IMG/VR virus record: IMGVR_UViG_3300042938_002038 | Span: 17,775-81,774 of that record | Length of the DNA stretch: 64,000 nucleotides | Reading direction: 5' to 3' (one strand) | Source: a virus | Shown: positions 19,546 to 27,388 of the stretch, one piece after another | Position numbering within the stretch: the first letter of the stretch is position 1 | Layout of the letters: each line of letters starts with the position of its first letter | Made by a program: the position numbers and the translations under genes | The notes under the pieces: generated by a model | Told to the model about the DNA's origin: nothing | Database searches by the model: none | What the model saw: only the letters and a program-made list of their open reading frames with translations

Positions 19546-20202
19546 TTAAGTTACAAATTGTGTTGCTAATGGTGAATCTGTATACCAATTTTTAAATGTA
19601 AATGTTGTTGTTACTTTGAATAAAGAATTGTTATTATCCCAATTTAAACTGTTATAATTTAAAGCAATTGGATATGCTTCATTTAACATTACTTTGCAAA
19701 CTGGGTTTGCTTCTCTGTATGCATTCTTTATAAAAGTTTCATTATTTGTTATATCAGCACCTTTATTATTAAAAATGTTTATTTCTATAGAAGTGGAATA
19801 ATCTTTCATATATTCTAAAGTATACTTTGGGACGTATCTACCAGCATTTACACCCTGAAAATCAAATATTCCAAAAGACATCCATTCGCTTATCAGATGC
19901 CAAATTACCAAATCTTTAGTATCTATAAATGAAATTGTAATATCATTAAATGATGCATTAATTGGAAATTTTTGTGATGGGCCAATACCATATCTATTTG
20001 TATTCATGGTATCTAAATTTACACCAGGCCATTGAACAGAGTCTGCTCTGAATGAAATAAGTTCAGAATCTTGTCTGGACGTTAAAGTACTTCTACCATC
20101 ACGTAGTTTATAAGATCCAATTCTAACAAAAAATTTATTACTTTGAATTGTTCCAAAAGTATCTAAATTAGATTTAAATCTATCTATATTGAAACTTGCC
20201 AT
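19546..20202 (-). CDS. Tail-tube-fold protein, probably gp54-like tube initiator
   Basis: This 218-residue protein starts like T4-type tube or junction proteins (F-N-I-D-R-F-K-S-N-L-x-x-F-G, S-N-K-F-F-V-R-I). It has the typical W-P-G-V-N-L-D-T-x-x-x-x-R-Y-G-I-G-P strand-loop-strand (about residues 58-75), then F-N-D-I-T-I-S-F-I-D. The gp19, gp48 and gp54 proteins share this fold. Because gp48 is identified elsewhere, gp54 is the best guess; it is shorter than T4 gp54 (320 aa). It overlaps the next upstream gene by one base. Confidence 0.6.
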   Translation of the reverse strand: MASFNIDRFKSNLDTFGTIQSNKFFVRIGSYKLRDGRSTLTSRQDSELISFRADSVQWPGVNLDTMNTNRYGIGPSQKFPINASFNDITISFIDTKDLVIWHLISEWMSFGIFDFQGVNAGRYVPKYTLEYMKDYSTSIEINIFNNKGADITNNETFIKNAYREANPVCKVMLNEAYPIALNYNSLNWDNNNSLFKVTTTFTFKNWYTDSPLATQFVT

Positions 20203-20801
20203 TAAACCGTATTCCTTGATTCTCTATAAATTCTTTCTGTCGTGGCTTTTTTGAAGTTTTCTGATGGGAGCATGAGAGCAGCATCCCAATACATTGGCTC
20301 TACATTCAAATATCTACTTCTTACATGAGCAAAAAGATATCTTTTTACACACGGTTTGAAATATTTAAAGCGTGCTGCACTTTTAAGAATTTTATAAGAT
20401 ATATTTAATTTAGTATTTTCATTATATTTGTTATCGGATGAAATTGAATATAATGAATCCATAAGTTTGGCTCTGAGTATCGGAGGCAAGTAATGAAGAT
20501 TGATCCCAAGGAAACCGTCTGTATATGATTCAACTACGAATATAAGTGGAAAAGCATCATAATAAGGAAGTTCATCTTTCCATTTTGGATCATATGAGAA
20601 CATAAACATTTTGCCGATATCTTCAGATGCTATTTTAGTCACGGTGTTCTTTTTATCACGCATCAATCTATTACGATCGACTTGAGTTAAAGATCTTGCT
20701 GCTTCTCTGAACCAAGTGCGTGTATCTCTTTGGCGCACTGATTGGTCAATGCCCTGAGTTTTACCCTGCTTTGAAAGCTGTTGAAATATATAAGCAACCA
20801 A
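20202..20801 (-). CDS. Conserved T4-like virion-type protein of unknown role
   Basis: This 199-residue protein has the strongly conserved block M-F-M-F-S-Y-D-P-K-W-K-D-E-L-P-Y-Y-D-x-F-P-L (about residues 67-88) and G-I-N-L-H-Y-L-P-P-I-L-R-A-K-L-M-D (about 99-115), which I recognise from T4-like cyanophages where it is called structural. In T4 the neighbour of gp4 is gp2, the DNA-end protector; whether this is gp2 cannot be said from sequence alone. It starts one base after the gp4 stop. Confidence 0.6.
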   Translation of the reverse strand: MVAYIFQQLSKQGKTQGIDQSVRQRDTRTWFREAARSLTQVDRNRLMRDKKNTVTKIASEDIGKMFMFSYDPKWKDELPYYDAFPLIFVVESYTDGFLGINLHYLPPILRAKLMDSLYSISSDNKYNENTKLNISYKILKSAARFKYFKPCVKRYLFAHVRSRYLNVEPMYWDAALMLPSENFKKATTERIYRESRNTV

Positions 20802-21242
20802 CTATTTTATCCCTAAATGATCTTCTGTCATGATTTGAAATTTCCATCCACGATCAGCACAATAATTTTCTGCTGCATTCCATTTTGCTTTATTAACGCC
20901 CCATGTAAAAACTTCATTGATATATCTTTTTGAAACTTTTGCTGGTTTTGTAGGCTCTTTTGTTTGTGTTTTTGGTTTTACTTCAATCATCACAGTTTCA
21001 CGCTTACCTTCACTATTTATTAGACCAACAATAAAATCAGGAAAATATCGGTGTATTTTATTATCAACTGGTGATCTATAGGGAATGGCAATCTCTTCTG
21101 ATTTCCACCATAATATGCTAGGTTTGTGATCCAAATACAACATGAGTTTTAGTTCCCACTGAGATCTATAAACAATCTTGGTGGGATCTCCTTTGTATTT
21201 TTCTGGGTTTTTTGGTTTAAAATGACCTTGTTTGTATCTCAT
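20802..21242 (-). CDS. 4: gp4 (gp50) head completion protein
   Basis: At 146 aa this is close to T4 gp4 (150 aa). It has the family pattern G-H-F-K-P-K-N-P-E-K-Y-x-G-D-x-x-x-I-x-Y-R-S-x-W-E, then W-W-K-S-E-E-I-A-I-P-Y, and P-D-F-I-V with E-V-K-P-K (about residues 68-89). The P-D-F and E-x-K residues resemble a nuclease-like fold. gp4 completes DNA-filled heads before tail joining. It is the first gene of the leftward late operon, with a TATAAATA late promoter on the minus strand at 21272-21279. Confidence 0.9.
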   Translation of the reverse strand: MRYKQGHFKPKNPEKYKGDPTKIVYRSQWELKLMLYLDHKPSILWWKSEEIAIPYRSPVDNKIHRYFPDFIVGLINSEGKRETVMIEVKPKTQTKEPTKPAKVSKRYINEVFTWGVNKAKWNAAENYCADRGWKFQIMTEDHLGIK

Positions 21243-21248
21243 TTTCGT

Positions 21249-21279
21249 GATAAATAAAGATGTAATAACTATATTTATA
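21249..21279. promoter_or_regulatory. Divergent pair of late promoters
   Basis: GATAAATA on the plus strand (21249-21256) lies 33 nt before gp48. TATAAATA on the minus strand (21272-21279) lies 30 nt before gp4. The pair can start both the leftward hub/lysis operon and the rightward baseplate operon. Confidence 0.7.
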
Positions 21280-21288
21280 GAGGGAAAG

Positions 21289-22278
21289 ATGGCAGTATTA
21301 CCACAAATATTAGCGGCACTGTCTGTAGGTTCTGCTGCTGCTCAATTTGCAGATGCATATGCAGTTCAGAGTGATTATGCACAACAGTATCAAGAATCAT
21401 TGACTTTTCCAAATGATTTGGTTTTAACAAATGAAACACCTTATATTACATTTAAATTTGAGAATTATAAGAAAAGATCCATTTATGAAACAGTTCGAAC
21501 TGAAACAATTGATCAAAATGGTACAATAAGATTACCAGTACCAAGAAATTTACAAGATAGTTTTTCTGTTACGTATAGTCAAGAAAATTTGGGGCCTGGT
21601 GTTGGTGCAGCAACAAATGCAATATTAGAAGGACGAGACGCTGGAGCTGCAGCCGCCGCCGTGGGAGCTGCACAAGTTCCAGGAGGTTTAGCATTACAAT
21701 TTGGTGAAGCAGTACTTAGACGAGCAGCAAACCCAGCAGCAAACCCTGGTTTTTTTGGACAAGCAGCTGGGGTTGCTGCTGAGTATGGAGGTTCTGTATT
21801 TAATGCAGTTCAAAGTGTATCTGGTGTAACTCCAAATCCGTTTCAAACAATATTATTTAAAAATCCAAATTTCAAAAAGCATCAGTTTAGTTGGTCATTT
21901 ATACCAAAAGAACAACAAGAAAGTGAAAAACTAAGAAAAATTGTTGAAACATTTCAGTATCATATGTTACCTGGTATTTCTAAAACCGCCAGTATATTTT
22001 TTACATACCCAGGTATAGTAAGAATATTTTTAAATCCTACATCAAAATATCTTTATAAATTTAAACCTTGTGTTGTAGAATCTTTTAGTGTAAATTATGC
22101 ACCAAATGGACCTGCATTCTATAGGAAAACGGTTGCTCCAGCTGCACTCAGTGTAAATATAACTTTTCAAGAAGTTGAATTGTGGACCAAGAATGATTTC
22201 CTATCAGCACCTATTAGCTCATTGTCAAGAGTATTACCACCGTCTATAAGTCAACTTTTAGGTATTCCAGGGGCTTAA
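21289..22278 (+). CDS. 48: gp48-like baseplate tail-tube cap
   Basis: The 329-residue protein has the T4-superfamily gp48 layout: an N-terminal P-x-D-L-V-L-T-N-E-T-P-Y-I-T-F-K-F (about residues 40-56), an Ala/Gly-rich middle insertion (about 105-170) and a C-terminal tube-fold with N-P-N-F-K-K-H-Q-F-S-W-S-F-I-P-K, Y-P-G-I-V-R-I-F-L and P-A-A-L-S-V-N-I-T-F-Q-E-V-E. gp48 starts the tail tube on the hub. The ATG at 21289 follows GAGGG; a longer frame to 21232 would precede the promoter. Confidence 0.8.
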   Translation: MAVLPQILAALSVGSAAAQFADAYAVQSDYAQQYQESLTFPNDLVLTNETPYITFKFENYKKRSIYETVRTETIDQNGTIRLPVPRNLQDSFSVTYSQENLGPGVGAATNAILEGRDAGAAAAAVGAAQVPGGLALQFGEAVLRRAANPAANPGFFGQAAGVAAEYGGSVFNAVQSVSGVTPNPFQTILFKNPNFKKHQFSWSFIPKEQQESEKLRKIVETFQYHMLPGISKTASIFFTYPGIVRIFLNPTSKYLYKFKPCVVESFSVNYAPNGPAFYRKTVAPAALSVNITFQEVELWTKNDFLSAPISSLSRVLPPSISQLLGIPGA

Positions 22279-22285
22279 TAATTTA

Positions 22286-23152
22286 ATGACAGAAAAATAT
22301 TTTGAAAAATTTCCACTTATTCAATATGCAAATACCATTGCAGTTGATATCACTAGAAGTGCTAAAGTTTTAGATTCAATCTATAATGATCCACATTTAT
22401 ATTATCTGTATGATATCAAGCAGGGTGAAAGACCTGACAGCATAGCAAATCGTTATTATGACGATCAGTATTCAGATTGGATTTTACATTTATCAAATAG
22501 AATAATAGATCCATACTATCAGTGGTATCTTCAGAACGAAGATTTCAATGCCTTTGTTGCTAAAAAATATGGGTCTATTCAACTTGCACAGTTGAAATAT
22601 AAGTTCTATAGAAACAATTGGTATGAAAACCAAAATCCAATTCAAGTGTCAACTTTTAATGCATTGACCGCAAGTGCTAAGCAATATTATGAACCGGACT
22701 TTGGCACAAGCACACTTTCAATTACTCCTTTGCAATATAAGAGAAGGAAAGTGGATTGGATTGTGGATACCAATTATCTGGTGAAATATGCAGTAGCAAA
22801 TGGTGCTAATTTCTCTATCGACAATCTTGTAAATATAACTTACACCGGTGGGTCAGTAGGATCTGGACAAGTAGCTTCAAGCAATTCTACTGCTGTGATT
22901 TTGAGATGCATGGATAGTTTTCAATTGATAAGTACTGGTACTCTCCTTAATAAGGAAAATGGGTCAAATACCACATTTACAGAACAAACGTTTGTTGCTA
23001 ATAATATCCCTGCGGATGAAGCATCATTTTGGTCACCAGTAAGTTATTTTGACTATGAGGATGAAATTAATGAGAATAACAAATCAATTAGAGTAATGAA
23101 CAAATCCTATTATAATGTTATAGCCCAAAATATGAAAGATATTATTGCGTAA
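22286..23152 (+). CDS. 53: gp53-like baseplate wedge protein
   Basis: This 288-residue protein matches gp53: Y-F-E-K-F-P-L-I-x-Y near the start, a LysM-like segment Y-D-I-K-Q-G-E-R-P-D-S-I-A-N-R-Y-Y-D-D (about residues 47-65), W-I-L-H-L-S-N-R-I-I-D-P-Y-Y-Q-W, and F-N-A-F-V-A-x-K-Y-G-S. gp53 closes the wedge onto the hub by clamping gp25 and gp6 in T4. The extra length over T4 (196 aa) is a C-terminal beta-rich region. Confidence 0.85.
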   Translation: MTEKYFEKFPLIQYANTIAVDITRSAKVLDSIYNDPHLYYLYDIKQGERPDSIANRYYDDQYSDWILHLSNRIIDPYYQWYLQNEDFNAFVAKKYGSIQLAQLKYKFYRNNWYENQNPIQVSTFNALTASAKQYYEPDFGTSTLSITPLQYKRRKVDWIVDTNYLVKYAVANGANFSIDNLVNITYTGGSVGSGQVASSNSTAVILRCMDSFQLISTGTLLNKENGSNTTFTEQTFVANNIPADEASFWSPVSYFDYEDEINENNKSIRVMNKSYYNVIAQNMKDIIA

Positions 23153-24369
23153 TGTCAAATACAGTAGGTGATATTTCAGTAGACACTCTTCTTATATCTT
23201 CTCCGAGAGGCAATTTGGATCTATCATCCAGTTTTGTTGCGGCGTCAATATATGAAAGTGTTTTCACGCCAGGAACAATTTGTGATATTGTTGTTTTAGA
23301 TTCAACTGATTTTATCAAAACTCTTAAAATTTCTGGTGATGAAACTGTTAACTTTAAATTTAAATCTTATGGTGGTGAACTAGCATCATTTGTATTTCAT
23401 CTAAATCAAATTAAAGATGTGCAATCAGTTGGTGCACAAAAAGCCAAAATGTATGCTTTTCAATGTATTTCCAAAGAAATTATGCACTCAAAGACAAATT
23501 TGATTCAGAAGTCTTATAATGTTCTTTGCTCAGAAATGATCAAGGATATCCACACAAATTATCTTAAAAGTACCAAACCATTATTGGATATTGAACCAAC
23601 TGCAATCCCACAGAATATTCTAATTCCAAGTCATACACCATATCAAGCAATAAAAACTATTAAAAGAAGATCCATTTCAAGAGAAAATAAATCTTCCGTT
23701 TATGTATATTTTGAGACTAGAGAAAATAACCAGCAGGTATTTAAATTTCTGACATTTGAAAAAATGTTTGCAGCAAATACTGTAAAGACATTCCAGCAAT
23801 CTGATGCCATCAATACTGATATCTTCAATATAATACCAGATAATAATATTATAGCATATACGGTTCCAAATCAAATATCATCTATCAATAAAATCAGATA
23901 TGGTGGTCCTAGAGCAGTAGCACAATTAAATTTTACTACTCAGGAAGAGAAAAAAAATATTATAGACACTACTGGTAATGATCCAAAGATGACTCAAACA
24001 TTTTTCAATGAATTTTTTGATGGGGTTCGTAATCCACCACAATCAGTTATTCCAGTCGATATTTCACAAAGATCTGTTACTAAAATTTCAGAAACGACCC
24101 CATCAATTGAATCTTATATGGCTTCTCTTATACAAAATTCAATGAAACTTAGAGTTCCAGGTGATACTATTCTAGCACCTGGGCAAACCATAGATTGTAA
24201 AATTCCATCAAGGACAGCTCTTACGGCGCCAGTACAAGATGATTCTGAAATGTCTGGTAAGTTTCTCATTACCAGAATCCACCACAGAATTGGTATGCTT
24301 GTGGAAAGACCAAGATATACATGTATAATAGAGTGCATCAAGGTAAACTATGAAAGTAATGAAGCATGA
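23152..24369 (+). CDS. Baseplate hub protein, gp27-like
   Basis: The 405-residue protein sits between gp53 and gp5, has a size close to T4 gp27 (391 aa) and looks like the hub fold of gp27/gpD proteins. It shows S-F-V-A-A-S-I-Y-E-S-V-F-T-P-G (about residues 26-40) and a C-terminal strand pair with S-G-K-F-L-I-T-R-I-H-H-R-I (about 371-383). These features are common in T4-like hub proteins. Assignment rests on position and pattern rather than a strong motif. Its ATG overlaps the gp53 stop by one base. Confidence 0.65.
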   Translation: MSNTVGDISVDTLLISSPRGNLDLSSSFVAASIYESVFTPGTICDIVVLDSTDFIKTLKISGDETVNFKFKSYGGELASFVFHLNQIKDVQSVGAQKAKMYAFQCISKEIMHSKTNLIQKSYNVLCSEMIKDIHTNYLKSTKPLLDIEPTAIPQNILIPSHTPYQAIKTIKRRSISRENKSSVYVYFETRENNQQVFKFLTFEKMFAANTVKTFQQSDAINTDIFNIIPDNNIIAYTVPNQISSINKIRYGGPRAVAQLNFTTQEEKKNIIDTTGNDPKMTQTFFNEFFDGVRNPPQSVIPVDISQRSVTKISETTPSIESYMASLIQNSMKLRVPGDTILAPGQTIDCKIPSRTALTAPVQDDSEMSGKFLITRIHHRIGMLVERPRYTCIIECIKVNYESNEA

Positions 24370-25994
24370 CAGAACGTAATTTAGGTGAAACAATTTCTTG
24401 GTGGGTCGGCACTGTTGTTGACGTTATGGATCCACATGAAGCAGGTCGACTAAAAGTTCGAATTTTTGGTCGTCATGATGATGTTGTTAATATTCCGGAT
24501 TCTGCATTACCATGGGCTCTTGTAGTGCAATCGGTATCATCTGCTGCAATTGGGAAGATCGGTACAGCACCAGTTGGCGCCGTAAAGGGTACTAAAGTTA
24601 TCGGATTATGGGCTGATGAAGATCATCAATATCCTGTGGTTCTTGGTTCTATTGGTAAGTCGGGTGATCCGATCCCAGGTGAATTTGAGAACGGTGCGCC
24701 AAAGATTGATTGGTCATATGGCAGTATTCCCTCACCTGCACAGGCATCTACTCCTCACCCTTTTAATCCATATGCACAAGTTGGATCCACTCAACCAAGA
24801 TATAGAATATCTGATATTGATGCCGGGCGTCAATCTATTGCAAGCATTAGAAATAATGATGGGATTCGTATTACATATGCAGTCCAGGCTGGGATGCGCC
24901 ATCAAAGTACACCAAGTATTGGATTTGCAAATCCAAGAGATAGGAGAGATGTTCTAGATATTTCTAGATCTGTAAACCCACTTTCAATTGGTTCTATATT
25001 TCCTTGCTTACTTTTAAATATGATAAGTCTTAAGGATCTATTGGCATTCACAACAAGTTTAGTTTCTGCAGCAGCATCGGTCATTCGAAATATAATTGTT
25101 GCCGCAATACAAAATGCTATTCTAAACCTTGCACAGAGATTAGGTGTATTTAAAGTATTACAAACAATTAATGAAGTTGCAGGTCAAATTCAACAAATCC
25201 AAGACTTGTTTAATGCATTAAATATTCAGATCTGTGGTGTCAATCTTATTAATCAAGGTTTATTTGACGTTGGTAATTTAGCATTTTCCCAAGCACTAAA
25301 TGGTTTAAATAGTATCACAGGTTTTGTTTTGGGTGGTGTCCAAACTGCTATGCAAGTTTCAAGTCAAGTAGCAGCAAATCTATTTGATAATATTGTTACA
25401 AGACCAGCAATTGCGGTATTGACGCCAGATAGCCCTAGACCCATTGCATCACTGGTAGTTTCTGCACCACCGTCAGATTACGTAAGAAGATATTATGATG
25501 GCGTTGCACAACAAAATCCATTTCCAGGTTATATTACATATGTTGATCCAGTATCGGGAGCAGCTGTTTACGTAAGATCACAGACCCCAGATTACGTGTC
25601 GGTATCACAACATATGCAGTTTGCAGTTGAGGATTATTTTACTTCTGCTATTTCAGCATCACTTTTAAGTGGTAGGTTTGACCCATCTGTATTGGTTCAA
25701 GCTCTAATAGGTGCAACTGGCTTTGCTCAAACATTTGCTGCTGCAGCATATCTTGGGCAAAACGTTCAATCATTAGCTAGAGGTATTTCACCAGTGCTGG
25801 CTGGATTGGTCGGTGCAGCACTATTTGTAAATATTTCACAGAATATAAGACCTGCATTAAGAGGGACCGTTCTTCAAGGTTCACTTGTAGAGAAAGCCCT
25901 TGACAATTTTGCACAAGGGCAAGCATTGTTAGCAAGTCGACTTAGGGAAATTAGAGTAGGTATTGGTCAAAGAGCAGCACAGGTAGTTTCATAA
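24366..25994 (+). CDS. 5: gp5-like baseplate hub protein without a visible lysozyme domain
   Basis: The N-terminus is the OB-fold of gp5/VgrG proteins: W-W-V-G-T-V-V-D-V-x-D-P-x-x-x-G-R-L-K-V-R-I-F-G-R-H, then L-P-W-A-L-V-V-Q-S and G-L-W-A-D-E-D-H-Q-Y-P-V-V-L-G-S-I-G (about residues 12-99). The rest is Ala/Ile/Gln-rich and helical, with no lysozyme E-x8-D/C-x5-T motif and no beta-helix spike; the spike is encoded by the next gene. It overlaps the upstream gene by 4 nt (ATGA). Confidence 0.82.
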   Translation: MTERNLGETISWWVGTVVDVMDPHEAGRLKVRIFGRHDDVVNIPDSALPWALVVQSVSSAAIGKIGTAPVGAVKGTKVIGLWADEDHQYPVVLGSIGKSGDPIPGEFENGAPKIDWSYGSIPSPAQASTPHPFNPYAQVGSTQPRYRISDIDAGRQSIASIRNNDGIRITYAVQAGMRHQSTPSIGFANPRDRRDVLDISRSVNPLSIGSIFPCLLLNMISLKDLLAFTTSLVSAAASVIRNIIVAAIQNAILNLAQRLGVFKVLQTINEVAGQIQQIQDLFNALNIQICGVNLINQGLFDVGNLAFSQALNGLNSITGFVLGGVQTAMQVSSQVAANLFDNIVTRPAIAVLTPDSPRPIASLVVSAPPSDYVRRYYDGVAQQNPFPGYITYVDPVSGAAVYVRSQTPDYVSVSQHMQFAVEDYFTSAISASLLSGRFDPSVLVQALIGATGFAQTFAAAAYLGQNVQSLARGISPVLAGLVGAALFVNISQNIRPALRGTVLQGSLVEKALDNFAQGQALLASRLREIRVGIGQRAAQVVS

Positions 25995-26692
25995 TGTCAG
26001 ACGTAAATTATAATACAAGAAATCCGGATTCTTCGTTTAATACGGAATATCCTTATAACCAAGCAACAATTACTAGATCGGGGCATGAGTTTTATATCAA
26101 TGATGCACCTGGTATGGAAAGTCTACGATTAGCACACACGAAGGGAACATTTATTGAAATAAATGAAACCGGAAAGCTCAATCAAGTAGTTGTTGATAAA
26201 GCATATTTTTATTATAAAGATGGCTTCACCGAAACCATCGACGGGCATAAAGATGTTATTATTGCAGGTGCTCTCAAAACCACAGTTGAAAATTCCATGG
26301 AAGAAATAGTTTCAGGGAATAGATATAACACCATTGGTGGCGATGGCGTTCTAACAGTTGCACAATCATATCAAGAAACAATTTTAAATGATCATGGTGA
26401 AGTTGTTGGTGGTAAAAGAACATCTAGAATAGAAGGTAGTTTAGAATCTAGCATACTTGGTGACAGAGTAGAAACGGTTGAAGGCGTAAAAGTTGATGGT
26501 CTATCCCAAGACTGGTTCACCAAAGCCGGTGGTGGAATTGAAATGCAAGCAGATGGAACCGTTCGATTTAAGTGTAAAAGATTTGTGGTTGATGCCGAAG
26601 AAATAGTTCTTACAACATCCGCTGGTAATATTACCATAACAGCAGCAGGTATTATCAATGCTAGTGGTCAACAAATCCGTCTTAATGATTAA
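25994..26692 (+). CDS. Central spike protein, like the gp5 C-terminal beta-helix
   Basis: This 232-residue protein has the repetitive short strands of a trimeric beta-helix spike: V-E-N-S-M-E-E-I-V-S-G, T-I-G-G-D-G-V-L-T-V, V-V-G-G-K-R-T-S-R-I-E, and a closing A-G-N-I-T-I-T-A-A-G-I-I-N-A-S-G-Q-Q-I-R-L. In T4 this is part of gp5; here it is separate and its start overlaps the gp5 stop by one base. The PAAR tip follows 6 nt later. Confidence 0.75.
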   Translation: MSDVNYNTRNPDSSFNTEYPYNQATITRSGHEFYINDAPGMESLRLAHTKGTFIEINETGKLNQVVVDKAYFYYKDGFTETIDGHKDVIIAGALKTTVENSMEEIVSGNRYNTIGGDGVLTVAQSYQETILNDHGEVVGGKRTSRIEGSLESSILGDRVETVEGVKVDGLSQDWFTKAGGGIEMQADGTVRFKCKRFVVDAEEIVLTTSAGNITITAAGIINASGQQIRLND

Positions 26693-26698
26693 ATAAAT

Positions 26699-26956
26699 AT
26701 GTCAAACATACTAAGAAAAAATATAGATTTTGCTGGTGGATTGATTGTTACAGGTTCGCCAAATGTTTTTGTTAATGGGGCTTCTGTAGTGCGAATTGGT
26801 GATACAGTAAATTCTCACGGTGATCATGGTGTTTCATATATGATAACCGGTTCTTCCAAAGTATTTGTCAACGGACTTGGGCTTTGTAGAGCAGGTGATA
26901 TGGCTTCATGTGGTGATTATGGTACTGGCGGCTCTCCAAACACCTTTGCAGGATAA
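26699..26956 (+). CDS. PAAR-like spike tip protein
   Basis: This 85-residue protein matches PAAR-type tips: F-A-G-G-L-I-V-T-G-S-P-N-V-F-V-N-G, R-I-G-D-T-V, H-G-D-H-G, then a second half T-G-S-S-K-V-F-V-N-G-L-G-L-C-R-A-G-D and C-G-D-Y-G-T-G-G-S-P-N. His and Cys residues near the centre could hold the metal ion found in such tips. It sharpens the tail spike for membrane piercing (gp5.4 in T4). Confidence 0.88.
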   Translation: MSNILRKNIDFAGGLIVTGSPNVFVNGASVVRIGDTVNSHGDHGVSYMITGSSKVFVNGLGLCRAGDMASCGDYGTGGSPNTFAG

Positions 26957-26961
26957 GTTAA

Positions 26962-27384
26962 ATGTCATTAAGAGCAGATAATATAACACAAATAACAAAA
27001 ACCCCTGATATCTTTTCAGACTTTTTCACAGATTTTTCAAAACATCCTGTCACCAAAGAGTTAGCAAGACTTCGTAATGATCAGTCCATAAAGCAAGCAT
27101 TACGAAATCTTATATTGACAAATTATGGTGAAAGATTGTTTCAACCAAATATTGGATCCAATATTCAGAGATCCTTATTTGAACCAAACGATATTATAGC
27201 TGCCGAAGATATTAGATATCACATTGAAACTACAGTTAGACAAAATGAATCAAGAGTCACTTTGCTTCAGGTCGAAGTATTTTCAGATCAGGCAAATGAT
27301 TCTGTTATAATAAATGTGGTATTTGCAATAATAAGCACTAATCAAATTCAATCACTAGATGTGGTTCTTAGAAGAGTAAGATAA
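26962..27384 (+). CDS. 25: gp25 baseplate wedge protein
   Basis: At 140 aa this is close to T4 gp25 (132 aa). It has the conserved core S-I-K-Q-A-L-R-N-L-I-L-T-N-Y-G-E-R-L-F-Q-P followed by N-x-G-S-N-I (about residues 44-69), including the E-R-x-F-x-P pattern shared with type VI secretion TssE. gp25 joins the wedge to the hub and starts the sheath. It lies within the tight baseplate operon. Confidence 0.93.
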   Translation: MSLRADNITQITKTPDIFSDFFTDFSKHPVTKELARLRNDQSIKQALRNLILTNYGERLFQPNIGSNIQRSLFEPNDIIAAEDIRYHIETTVRQNESRVTLLQVEVFSDQANDSVIINVVFAIISTNQIQSLDVVLRRVR

Positions 27385-27388
27385 TCAG

